Assembly: GCA_051294375.1 (NCBI GenBank)
Contig: CM119264.1
Location: 2,373,631-2,437,630 of the forward strand
Length of the DNA stretch: 64,000 nt
Reading direction: 5' to 3'
Source of the DNA: Paraspadella gotoi
Lineage: Eukaryota > Chaetognatha
Part shown: one piece after another, positions 1 through 10,593 of the stretch
How the letters are laid out: each line of letters begins with the position of its first letter
Numbering within the stretch: the stretch's first letter is position 1
Position numbers and translations under genes: made by a program
The notes under the pieces: model-generated
Seen by the model: the letters and a program-made list of their open reading frames with translations, nothing else
Databases searched by the model: none
Told to the model about the DNA's origin: nothing

Positions 1-149
1 AATACGATAAACTTTAAATGCTTCTATGTTATTAACTATACATAAAATCTTAATTTTTAAAAAAAATTTGTTATCCCACAGGGATGCTTCAACGTTATTT
101 ATATGACAGAACTTCTTTAGTTTTACCTTGTTCCGCCTTAATAGTTAAT

Positions 150-584
150 TGCTAATATTTTTGATTTTGCTTTAGAAAACAATTCGTTAATATGCATTGT
201 CCATGTTAGTTTACGATCTATTTTACAACCAAGAAAACAGACTGAATTACAGACTTGAGAATTCTTTCATTAAAAAGATATAGTTTTACGTCGTAGTTGA
301 ATAAAGAAGGACATCTAGTGATTAGAATGCAATTCGATTTAGCAGGACATAAACCCAAGAACCATGTATTGCACCATTTTTCTAGACGGTTAAGTGTTTC
401 TTGGAGGCAACTAGAGGCCGCGTTCAAGTTTTGGGAGACTGCCCAAGCGGAAGAGTCATCAGCATAATGAGAGGAGTTTTCTAAGACTTCTTGTTTTAAG
501 TGTGAGGTTGATATTTGTTTGTCACAATCTATATCACTTTGAAGAGGGAGATCTTCAATATAGAAAGCAAAGATCTCAGGACTT

Positions 585-590
<6 letters not shown>
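150..590 (-). mobile_element. Degenerate LINE (non-LTR retrotransposon) reverse-transcriptase fragment
   Basis: Read on the minus strand from about 590 downward, the translation shows the order of landmarks of a Jockey/CR1-type reverse transcriptase: a block resembling LSPxxFxxYIxDLP, then a YADD catalytic motif (about 460-472), then LNRLEKWCNTW followed by CPAKSN, and after a frame change near 240 a block like LGCKIDRKLTWTMHIN. The YADD box is the metal-binding active site of reverse transcriptases. The copy is broken: the frame changes near position 240, the frame then ends in a stop, and no endonuclease or upstream RT part is seen. Its 5' side stops at a (GA)n microsatellite. It is a dead fragment lying downstream of the ataxin-2 exons. 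The LINE clade is an inference from motif style only. Confidence 0.7.

Positions 591-628
<38 letters not shown>
590..628. repeat. (GA)n microsatellite
   Basis: About 19 uninterrupted GA units. It borders the LINE fragment. A second, longer GA-rich tract lies at about 851-915. Confidence 0.95.
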
Positions 629-632
<4 letters not shown>

Positions 633-864
633 AAAACGAAATAAAAACCCTATGTTGCGATAGTAAAATGATAACATGCACGAATGCGATGCCTAATTTT
701 ACGAGTTAGATCCTAATTCAATTTTTTTTTATAAAAACGCAGAAAGAGAGAAACCAAATCGTTTTCGGACGAATCAGCAGAAGCAGCAGGAGAAAACTTT
801 TTTATAGTCAAATAAACTGATCAGCAGACACAGCCCCTGAGGAAAAAAAAAGAGAGAGAGAAAG

Positions 865-917
<53 letters not shown>

Positions 918-937
918 CGTTTTCGTTTTCGGACGAA

Positions 938-1388
938 TCAGCAGCGGCAGCAGCTGAGGCAGCCAGAAAAAAAGAAAGAAATCAAAAGGCAGCAGCAAAA
1001 GCAGCAGGAGAAAAGAGAGAAAGAGAAAAAAGCCCCTGCAGAGCCAGCAGCAGACTCGTTTTTTTCTCGATGAAATAGCGACTGGGGCAAAGAGAAAGAG
1101 AGAGCTACATATAATTAAAAGAGAAAAGAAAGAGAGAAAGAAACATAAAAATAATTTGTTAAATTTGTTTGTTTTGATAAAACGTAAACAAAACGTATTT
1201 AATAAACGTCCTCACCCAATTTCAAGGACCTCGATGATGAGAAGCTGTATATAAATTTTTAGCTTCATACACCCAAATTTAATCATGAAAAAGGCGATCG
1301 ATAAGTTGGAACTCCGACGCCGACGAGACGCCACTTATGTGCAAAACCACCGCAAAAGCGATTGCGACGATAAAAACAATTTTTTAAA
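938..1388. repeat. 440-base duplicated repeat, copy A
   Basis: This stretch matches 2503-2948 in the same orientation with scattered differences. Shared landmarks in order are a CAG-rich start (GGCAGCCAGAAAAAA), AAAGCCCCTGCAGAG, a GA-rich patch, TACATATAATTAAAAG, TTTGTTTGTTTTGATAAAAC, CAAGGACCTCGATGATGAGA, and GGCGATCGATAAGTTGGAAC near the end. A shorter related piece (CAGCAGAAGCAGCAGGAG) occurs at about 772-840. It carries no open frame of note. Confidence 0.85.
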
Positions 1389-2040
1389 AATAAAGAAAAG
1401 CAGTTTGAGTAATAACATACCCAAGGTTAATTTCTAAGCTTTTTCACATCAAAGTTTTTTTCTTTATGGCATCTCGTGTTAAAGCAGACTAATATAAACT
1501 CTTAGTCTTACAATCATATTAAAATTACTTTTTTTATTTTTATAATAAAATTGTTTTGATTTTGAGATAACTTTAAAAAAATCGATTGTTTTCAATATTT
1601 ATTATTAAATTCCATATTTGGCAGCAATTAAAAAAAGATTTTTATAAAAAAGTAATAAATTTATTGCCAACCCTTTTATATGTTTATTGTTTAATTTTAT
1701 TATGATTTTGTTAATTCTGTATTATAAACATAAGTCAGAAAAAGAAGTGTCATCAATACTAACCTTTGGAAATCTCTTTTTCCCAATTCTATTTTGAGAC
1801 TGACTTTAAAGTCTTACTATTTTCTACCGCCTGAACCAATTCAAATTTTTCTTGCACCAATCGATAGCACTTTAAAAGAGCTATACTTTTCATATATATT
1901 TTCTCAAAATTAAAAAAAAATTGGTGTATTTAAAGCTACCAAGTGTCTTCTTTTTTTGCGTCGCAGTGTACGTAGACGAGAATACTGACATCTTAATAAA
2001 TATCAATAACCACATCCTAAAGAAAAGTAAATTTACTCAC

Positions 2041-3417
2041 TCGTCGTTTTTTATGGTTGAGTCCAAATCAACTCCGGTGGCTCGCAGACAAGCCAAGTCG
2101 TCCAGCTTAAAGGCCATGCGATCGACGATGGCGTGCTTGGTCGGCGTTGTAGTAGAGGCGTCCGGATCATCAACCTTGAAATTTAAAGAGGGGAAAATAT
2201 CTGTAAATAACTTCCGATAGCATTTTACCAACAAGACAATAGAAACAAACCAAAAACGTATAGAACTAGGTTTTAAGTTTTACAATAATCATGTCGTCCA
2301 AAATCTAACTTTGTGTGCAGCTTCCAGAACAACGTCCATGTTTGGCGAAACGCAACGCAAAATTCCCTCGAATAGTTCGCCATTTTGGACCCAGAGACGA
2401 ACAGGAAGTCCGATCAATGACGCCGTCACGTGCAGCAATCGCGGATTCCTGAAGAATGAAAGGCTAAGCTTAAGAGTTTTAAAATATCTTAAAAGCATAA
2501 GGATCAGATCAGCAGCAGCAGAGGCAGCCAGAAAAAAGAGAGAAATCAAAAGGCAGCAGCAGAAGCAGCAGGAGAAAAGAGAGAAAAAGAAAGCCCCTGC
2601 AGAGTCAGCTGCAGGCTCGTTTTTTTTTTTTGATGAATCAGTCTGGGGAAAAGAGAGAGAGAGAGATACATATAATTAAAAGAGAAGGAGACATAAAAAT
2701 AATAGAGGAAATTTGTTTGTTTTGATAAAACATAAACAAAACATATTTAATAACTGTCATCACCCAATTTCAAGGACCTCGATGATGAGAAGCTGTATAT
2801 AAATTTTCAGCTTCATACACCCAAATTTAATCATCAAAAAGGCGATCGATAAGTTGGAACGCTGACGACGACGACGACGACTACGCCAATAATGCGCAAA
2901 AGCATTACAAGATAGTCGCAAACGCAAAGCGATTGCGACGATAAAAATAAAAAGGTCGAGAGCTCCTCACTCGAAAATTCCCGAAGGTGGCGCGGAAGAG
3001 TCGGCGGGCGGTGCGTCTCGCGTCGGCGTCCGGTGGCGGCTGTTGTTCGAGGACTGACCGCTCAGCGAGGAAGGGGAAGACCTGCCGGAGGAGTGACGAG
3101 ACCCGTAGTGGGGGTGATGGGAGTGGTGACCGTAATGATGGTGATGGTGCTGGAAAATAAAATAAATTGGGATAGTCCGTATAGTACACGTTTTATTGTC
3201 GACCTCTTTAATTTTAACTTACTTGCGATTGGTTGGCAATTCCATGGGGCGAGGGCGAATGGTAATGCTTGGGGTTTTCGAGGTTCGATCCTCGATGACC
3301 GCCGTTGCCGTAATGCGGGTGAACTCCCATGTGACCGCCGCCGCCCCCGCGCCCGCCGCGACCGCGTCGCGGATAACCGCCGCCCCGCGTTTCCTCGGAT
3401 ACATGTTGCGTGGAGAG
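2041..3417 (-). CDS. Ataxin-2 homologue, internal exons (LSM and start of LsmAD)
   Basis: Ataxin-2 is a cytoplasmic RNA-binding protein of stress granules and translation control. Four exons are supported: 3223-3417, 2971-3149, 2310-2448 and 2041-2174, with consistent phases. The first two encode an RGG/Gly-rich stretch and a His/Ser/Pro-rich stretch. The third encodes the Sm-like core: FENPRLLHVTASLIG, then VRLWVQNGELFEGIL and DVVLEAAHK, which aligns with the animal ataxin-2 LSM domain (MVHILTSVVG, VQVKNGGIYEGVF, LDAAH). The fourth (KHAIVDRMAFKLDDL to DLDSTIKNDE) matches the segment leading into LsmAD. The N-terminus is not settled: an open frame at 3612-3778 with a possible donor at 3611 could be the preceding exon, or the protein may start inside the RGG exon. 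No exon is recognisable below 2041, where repeats and a LINE lie, so the gene is incomplete here. Family call is firm; exon set is partial. Confidence 0.75.
2503..2948. repeat. 440-base duplicated repeat, copy B
   Basis: This is the second copy of the repeat at 938-1388. It fills nearly the whole ataxin-2 intron between the exon ending at 2971 and the exon starting at 2448, leaving only the splice borders outside it. Confidence 0.85.
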
Positions 3418-3424
3418 CTTTCGT

Positions 3425-3427
<3 letters not shown>

Positions 3428-3472
<45 letters not shown>
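3428..3472. repeat. (GA)n microsatellite at ataxin-2 acceptor
   Basis: About 22 GA units. On the coding (minus) strand this reads (CT)n and lies directly upstream of the 3' splice site of the RGG exon, so it can serve as the polypyrimidine tract. Confidence 0.9.
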
Positions 3473-3474
<2 letters not shown>

Positions 3475-4594
3475 AATAGAAACAAATGGGAAGAAAAAAA
3501 GAAAATCCTTGAAGAGACTGAATTCAGTTCATGGGCGGCGAAGGCGAAGCGATTGTATTGGGGGAATTGTCGGTCAAGCGCGCGTCTGCTCGATCGAACG
3601 ACGGAGGAGGAGCTCGTACGTCGCGACCGGGCCCCGATCCTTCGGCGAGCGATCCATGGTCGACCCGGCGTGAATCGAAAGGCGATCGAGCGGGAAAAAA
3701 AATGTTAGCGTCGCTGTCGCAACGAAACCGAGATTCTATCGAGGCGCTGACAATAAGCGTCTCTCTGTGACGACCCAAAGTTTCTACTGTTCCAAATAAT
3801 TGCTGAAAAATTAATATAGAGGCAAAGTTTTAAAAATTATCAAATTATGAGCAAAAGGGAGAAAAGCCAAAAGGCGTTTAAGTACATCTCCAAAGCGTGT
3901 TTCAATGGCGCGAATCGGAGACATGAATGGCGCTCAACAGTAACACGCTGCCATTCATAACCAAGGACGCAAACATCAATGGCTCGCCTCCTATTTCGTT
4001 GAGAAGAAATGAGGCGTCATCACAAATGGAAGCAAAAAATGTGGCAATGGGGGTATATTGGAGGGGAGACTGTTGTAGTCTAAAGGGAAGAAAGAGGGAA
4101 CGGGAGAGGAGGAGAAAACATATTTATATGTGAAATGGGGCCGCGTTCTGGTTTTTATGGAAACTAAATTAATAAATAAAAAGAAGTTACAAACCAAATA
4201 AAAAGTTGAACGTAAAACAAAAATATTTTATGCCCTCGAAAAACTCGATTTACTTTAACTACGTACAAGTCGTATAATATTTAACCCCAAATAAATTAAA
4301 CTCAAAAAACCCAAGAAAAGGGGGCCATAAAAATGAAAACACCTGAACTGTAAAACTCGAGCGATCTGACAGACATAGCGCTTAGTCTGTCGGGGCGGTT
4401 ATGGCTTTAATCGAGAATTTCTCAATCCATTAGGTTATCCCAGGGAGCGGTTAACCATATTCATCGTACCGAGGGAGCACGAGTAGGCAGACTACTCCCC
4501 TCCCCCTTCCTCCTCCCTCGCAGAGCAGCGCGGCGCGGCGGCCCACGCTAACCAAAGACAAGATTCTGCGGAGAATGAATGAGAGGAGAAATGA

Positions 4595-4625
<31 letters not shown>

Positions 4626-5860
4626 AGAAAAATAAACCGAATTTCGACAATTTAAAAAAGACGGGGGACTTCGTTGCGCTCAAAACTTAACCTCGCTGAA
4701 CAAGAAAAAAACGGCGCAAGGAAAGAGAAAACACATGACGGGAAAACGTGAAAAACATTGAAGTCACTCGTGATGAAACTGAGTGGGAATTGGGGACGAC
4801 TCCCGTACGACGCACTGAGTGGCGACAATGGACGCAAGGGGACCCGACTAGAAAGACTAATGGTTCTTCATGACGATTCTATTTTTAAAATAGCATAATA
4901 AACTTATTTTCAGTTAAGATCGGCCAGCAAAAATATGGGGAAAAAGGGCCTATAAAACACTAAATAAGCTTCAAAAATATTTTCCTTATTTCCCTTAAGA
5001 GAATTAAAAAAGTAAAAAATATACAGGGGTGGGACCATATATCTGAACAAAATTTTAAAAATGAGAATCAAAATCTGAATAAAAATTCAAATTATGCTTT
5101 CTTAGCTTTTAGCCGATGTACTAATTGTTTTGAAATTATTTGATATAATGCTTATTTTGATGCAGCAAAGGCTTTGTTTTTTCCGCGCGGTTTGGAAGAA
5201 AAATGTTTGACTACTTAGTTTAATCCCATTCTAAAACATGCCAGATAATATTATTAATGAAAATGCTTACTTATAGTATAAGAATGCTTTTTGCATGGTG
5301 TGAAAATAATAAAATTTTATTAAATTAAAATTTAGCATATAAAAGCTTTATTTATATATAGTTTTAAGTATGAAAATTTTCAAATTACAAGTTTCACTAT
5401 TTTCTATTTTTATATTTGATGAAGGATTTATTTTATAATCTACATTCTTTAAATATATTATCTATTGCTTTATTAAAAATATATATAAAATTTCAAAAAT
5501 CAATTTTTTTAATTTTAATTCCTTGCAAAAAGTTATATAAGAAAGTATAATCTTTTTTAAAAATTCCTTCATTATGTTGATCAAAAATTTAAAAAAACTA
5601 TATTTAACTTTAAGATGCCAATTTTTAATATCCAGCTTAAAAATATAGTTTTTTTGTAATTTTAACCTATAAATAAGTATAAATCGTTTTCAAAAATTAG
5701 GTCATTAACTTTTAACAAGGAATCCGAATCTGTTCTGTTCCATTTTTAAATTTAACCTTATATAAGGGTAGCACTAAATACAAAATAAGCTGACTGGGCT
5801 ATATTTGTAAAAAAGAAAAATAACTACAGATTGATTGTTAAGTGTCATCTCATGCACCGA
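3473..5860. other. Intergenic or ataxin-2 5' region, no clear gene
   Basis: GC-rich sequence at 3530-3770 may hold an ataxin-2 upstream exon. A second GC-rich patch at 4490-4560, with pyrimidine runs and GCGGCGCGGCGG, could be a promoter of the minus-strand gene. A (TA)n run occupies 4594-4621. From 4860 to 5860 the sequence is strongly AT-rich with no coding signal. Confidence 0.5.
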
Positions 5861-6018
5861 GTAGTTTGATAAAGAAAAACATCGATTTGGGAAACAGTGC
5901 TAATTTTATTTAGACCATGCATTCAAACCAAATAATGAACCAGCTAAATGGTTTGAATGCATGGTCTAAATAAAATTAGCACCGTTTCCCAAATCGATGT
6001 TTTTCTTTATCAAACTAC
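5861..6018. repeat. Near-perfect inverted repeat, 70-base arms
   Basis: The arm at 5861-5930 is the reverse complement of 5949-6018 with a single mismatch (CAGTGC against GCACCG), separated by an 18-base loop. It could fold into a long hairpin. There is no coding content. Confidence 0.95.
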
Positions 6019-7317
6019 AGATTAATATTCACTAATATGATAGTTTTCAAAATATAACTGCTAAATTTAGATTCCAAACTTTCACTTCACCCTAGTGTAC
6101 ATGGTGTACTTTGTATTTTTGTAAGTTACTATTATAATCCAATTCTCATTAAAACTTAAATTGATTTAAAAATGTAAAAATTATATTGTCAGATACCAAT
6201 TTCTTAAGTAAATTAATCATGTAAGGTTTCAGAAGGCATGATAAAAGGGTCAAGTCAACAAAAAATATAAAAAAGTATTTGACGATTTAAGCATATTCTT
6301 TAAGATCTACCTAAAATAATGTTTTACTTACCTTATAGAAGTTTAAATAGGTTTGATTTGGATGGTTATAAAAAGCTGATATTAGAAGAAATTAAAGAGA
6401 AGACACACCACTATTACATTCAGAAGACGTTAAGACAGGGCAGGACGTTAAATTTTGTCCTGATATATGGTCCTACCTCTGTATATAAATAAGTAGAAAA
6501 GACAATACCTGAAAATGACAACTAAAATGTCACAATTATGCGATCAAGGATGACTGTCTTTTGGATAAAACGAAAACCACTAACTTTTAATAATTATATG
6601 AAAACATCAGTAATTACATTTACTTAAATTTGAAAAACCGTTTACCACGGTGGCCAGAGACATGACCCACATGAACTAAAACGTCCTCCATAAACTTAAA
6701 TTTAAGAAAAACTATTTTTTCAATCCATTGGTAATAATCTCCATATTCAAAAAAACTTACAAATTTAATCCTTTTGTACTATTGGCATTACATTACTATT
6801 CGTTGCAATAATCCCAATATTCTGTCAGTGGCAAGAAAAATACAGAGCCGTTATGAATTAATGGATTTGTGGATGAAAGTGCAGAGAGTTGAGAGCATTG
6901 AAATTCGAATAAATCATAAGGATCCCCAATGAAATTCATAGCAATAGTATTAAGGTAACGGATATAATGGAACTAGAAATAACAAAAGTTGGTATCGAAA
7001 TCCTGATAGTGTTACGGTTACAATGCCTTCTCTCCTTCAGGATCGTCTGCCCACCTTCATCTGCAATTTACGAAAAGATATTTACGAAATTTTTCATAGG
7101 CATTTATATTTGGTTTTCTTACTTTTATGTTTACTTTATAGTATGTACCTTAATTATGATTTGTGCCTCATTTTGCTTTACAGTTGTATTTAAGTACAAG
7201 GAAACGGTTCAAGAAAAAGCCAGCAGTACATACCAAAAATATGGAGATTCCAGTGGTGAAATTACCTCCGCCATTACAGTAACTTTTAATATAATTTCTA
7301 TTTTAATTTAATCCGGT
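6019..7317. other. AT-rich non-coding stretch
   Basis: I see no coding exon. A 114-codon open frame at 6967-7311 on the plus strand has an odd hydrophobic composition, no family resemblance and no splice context. Confidence 0.5.
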
Positions 7318-7545
7318 TTGATCAACGCATCCAAAATCGAGGACGAACTAAATGAAGTCATTTTTCGATCTCGCTCCCGAAGAACCGGCGCCAAAAAACG
7401 GATCCGAATGACCTACTGTAACAACAGACAGGTCTTCCACGAAAACCGGTTATATATATTGCGGCAGCCAAAGTTTTGGCAAAAAAAATTTGCCGGATCC
7501 TCGAAAATATCGGCGAGAACGAAAGACAGTCTCTCAGAGCGACGA

Positions 7546-7691
7546 TGACCGAAAATCCGGTCCGAAGACGAAGACGTGCCACGCCGTCGAATCACGTGCT
7601 CGAGGCCCGCGAAACCTACCCGCGGCACGATGATCAGGAGAGTTGGAGTGAAAAAAGGGAAATAATCCGGCACAAAAGGGGAATTATAGAA
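7546..7691 (+). CDS. Possible first exon of an unrecognised gene
   Basis: The GC-rich island at 7318-7950 stands out from AT-rich flanks. On the plus strand an ATG at 7546 opens a frame beginning MTENPVRRRRRATPSN that runs to a strong donor (GAAG|GTAAGG) at about 7691. About 150 bases downstream, AAAATGGCGGC at 7836 starts another short frame (MAAERRERRGERSEG) that also ends at a donor (GAGG|GTAAGAG). No following exon was identified and neither peptide resembles a family I know. This may instead be a promoter and untranslated leader. Confidence 0.25.
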
Positions 7692-7835
7692 GGTAAGGCG
7701 CCTTTCGGGCGACGGTAAGGTGTCCCGGGTCAAGGCGACCGGCGAGGAGCGGGCGGCGAGGCGGGCGATGGGGCGGCCGAGGAGAAACATCGAGGTGGAA
7801 GGCGACGGAGCTGCGCCCAGTGGAGCGAGACTGGG

Positions 7836-7848
7836 AAAATGGCGGCGG
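7836..7848 (+). promoter_or_regulatory. YY1-like motif / start-codon context
   Basis: AAAATGGCGGC matches the YY1 consensus AANATGGCGGC, a motif typical of core promoters and of 5' ends of housekeeping genes, where the ATG often doubles as start codon. It lies in the GC-rich island. Confidence 0.35.
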
Positions 7849-8019
7849 AGAGGAGAGAGAGAAGAGGAGAGAGAAGCGAGGGTAAGAGAGAGAGATAGAG
7901 AGAATGAAAAAAAAGAGAGAACGAGATAGAGAGAAACAGCGAGGAAGAAGCGACGCCAGAAACAATCGACAAAAGACTAACGCTATCAAGCGGACTTAAA
8001 GAGAACTAAAGCCTTTTGT

Positions 8020-9830
8020 TCGAAAAAAGAGCAATGGAATTAATATTTAATTTATATTTTGCGAACATATTAAATTGTTCTCTTATCTTTCTCATTTCAA
8101 AAAAATTAATAAATAAATAAAGTATAAATTACTATTATATGACTTATTAGCCAGAATTTAATTAAAAATAATTAAATAAAAATAAATAAAAAAAATTCTT
8201 AATTCTAATTTTTAAATCTTTTATTTTAGTATTTATATTATTATACTTAACCGGACGGCTGATCTGTGACCGAAGCTCTGGAACTGTAGACTAGTGGAGG
8301 TCATGAACAGATAAGCACACTTACTCTCTCTGTTGCTACTGTTTAAAAACACGTGGAGACACCCAGTTGAGGGTTTATGGTCCTGTACAGCAGTCTCTTC
8401 CAGGTTACCAATGTTTTAAAAATTGTAATAATTATTAATTAACGCAAAGGCTTTGCGTTAATAATTTGCTAAAGCTAACATTTTTGACCCCAGTTGCTGA
8501 ACGTCATTTTGTGTTGCATGAGGCTAAAATAATTTAAGAATTACTTTTAACATAAAATTCAGAAAAATTAAGCCCGTTATATTTTTTTAGCTTTTTTATT
8601 ATTTATTTTTTAATTATTTTATTTGCAAATTTTTTTCTTGAAAATGAAAACAAGACAACAATTTAATATTATCGCGAAGAAAGCAATTGTCAAAATGAAA
8701 TGATGATTGATTTTGTCATAAAGTAGATTGCGAGTCGAAGATTGAAGAATAAACAAAACTGGTTAGGTTTTCAACACTCGCGATCATCTTATGAGGGAAC
8801 GCATATCTGAAAAGAACAATTGATTTATTTATATATTTCTCCGTTAACTTTTGTTCTTTACGTACACATTATTTAATATTATTGTCTCATGCAGGAGGCA
8901 AAAGAAAGTACGTTACAGTCTTTTGGTTAAAAAATGTTGACGAAAATATATTTTTCTCCCTTTTCCAAAAATATATGCATTTTTCTTCATAAAACGATGT
9001 TTCAGCACCATTAAATTATTTTATACTCATAAGACAAGTACAAAAAAGGTTCTCAAGCAAATGATTTTTCTTACAAAGACAATATTTATATTTATATTTA
9101 TTAAACGATATTTATATGTTTAAATGTTAATGACGAAAGGCGATTCTGGTTAATTAAGGCATAGATATTATATAACAATAAAGCTCCTTGTATTTTGATT
9201 CTGGGCGGAGTAACAATATTAGGGGGAGACTAACTCAATAAGTGGTTAAGAAATTGAATTAAGCACCTACTCAAACAAATTTAGACATTTAAAAAATATT
9301 TGAATAGAAAAATTTTTTTATATTACTCTATACTCATATATTAATTTTTAATATTATATTTATAAATGGAAAGGCTAAAAATTTTTTTTGGATTTTTTTA
9401 TTTTTAAGATCAGATTCAGGTTAGCTTGCAAAAAGTTGTCTACACAAAGTATAATTCTTTTTTCGATATTTTGATCATAAGTATTGTGAAAAATATGAAA
9501 AAACTATTTATAATCATATCATCATCATTTTTCGAATAATTTTATTACTTTTTCTTATTTTGACCAAGAAAACATAAATATTTTCGAAAGTTGTAGTTAA
9601 AATTTTTTATTTAACTTTTATGCTCTACAGAATCCATCAAAAAGTTAAAGATTGATTAAAATTTTTTTATCATATATAGTAATATTGTAATTTTAATAGC
9701 AACAATAAAAGCATTAAAATCGAACTTTTTAAAAAAATTTTTTTTACCTAAAAGTAGACTTCAAGACTAAAGTTTAAACCCCGCCCCTATTTGAATTTAA
9801 TTTCATAGTAGATTTCTACAATAGTATTCC
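8020..9830. other. AT-rich intergenic sequence
   Basis: No coding signal is seen. It contains a short perfect palindrome at about 8439-8465 (TTAACGCAAAG and its complement) and a moderately GC-rich patch at 8250-8400 of unknown nature. Confidence 0.5.
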
Positions 9831-9837
9831 CCGATCT

Positions 9838-10108
9838 AATACTTAAGGGAGTGGTCTTTTCATACAATTGAAACATTCTTTGAAATATTATACCACTTCA
9901 TTGATAGGGAAGCCAGGTACTCTGGGAGGTAATAAACGAGACTGCGAGGAGTCTTTGATTGAAAGCTTGTAGGGACCTGCTATGTCATTATCTTGTAAGA
10001 GTGATGGAGGCCTTAAACACCAAAGCCTATCCAAAGTCGGGAGCAAGATAGCTTATTTATTAAATGAATGGATAATTTTTATATTGGTTGTACCAATTTC
10101 ATATCATT
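9838..10108 (+). mobile_element. Dispersed poly(A)-type retroelement, copy 1
   Basis: This is one of five copies of a repeat of about 270 bases. Shared landmarks in order are GTCTTTTCA, AATTGAAACATTCTTTGAAA, GAAAGCTTG, GACCTGCTATGTCATTATCT, AGAGTGATGGAGGCCTTAAA, CAAGATAGCTTATTTA, ATGAATGGATAATTTTT and TTGGTTGTACCAATTTCAT. Here the 3' end is followed by an inverted echo (TATGAAATTGGTAAACC). A related copy at 44487-44700 ends in poly(A), which suggests a SINE or a LINE 3' end. Confidence 0.85.
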
Positions 10109-10593
10109 TGTATGAAATTGGTAAACCAATATAATAAAAAATGCATTTGAGAAATTCGCAATACTAAATGCCCCGAGGGAACTCAGAATAGTAACTTAAA
10201 CATATAAAGTTAGGTGAGGTAAGGAAGTTAAGTAAGTATGGAAGCAAGAAATATAGAAAGAGTAAATTGGTAAGACGCGTTGCGCTTTTCAATTCCTTCT
10301 CGATTAAGTCTACGTCCAGATGTCGTCGGGTTCGCCTCTTCTCCGTCGCTACTCGCTTCACCGAGATCTGCTCCTCCGAACAACACGTAATCCTTACTAG
10401 ACTGGGACTCATTTTATTACTTCCGCCTCACTATTTGCTTCAGAACGAAAGACACTCCTAAATTTAAATTAAGTTTAAATCTATAACGAAGATTCTTTGG
10501 ATACCGTCGGCGTCGCGTCGGACTTTTCCGCTTTTGTTACTTTTTTAATTCCGACGTCATCTCCCCACATCTTCCGCTTAATCGCGATTCGAG

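Noticed and set aside
590-628. CRISPR-like or other prokaryotic repeat arrays
   Set aside because: All direct repeats seen are dinucleotide microsatellites or dispersed eukaryotic elements; there are no spacer-type arrays.
6967-7311. Hydrophobic plus-strand frame of 114 codons
   Set aside because: AT-rich DNA often yields Phe/Ile/Tyr-rich frames; no splice context or homologous motif.
8439-8465. Short perfect palindrome TTAACGCAAAG
   Set aside because: Only about 13 bases per arm in AT-rich DNA and no neighbouring gene to regulate.
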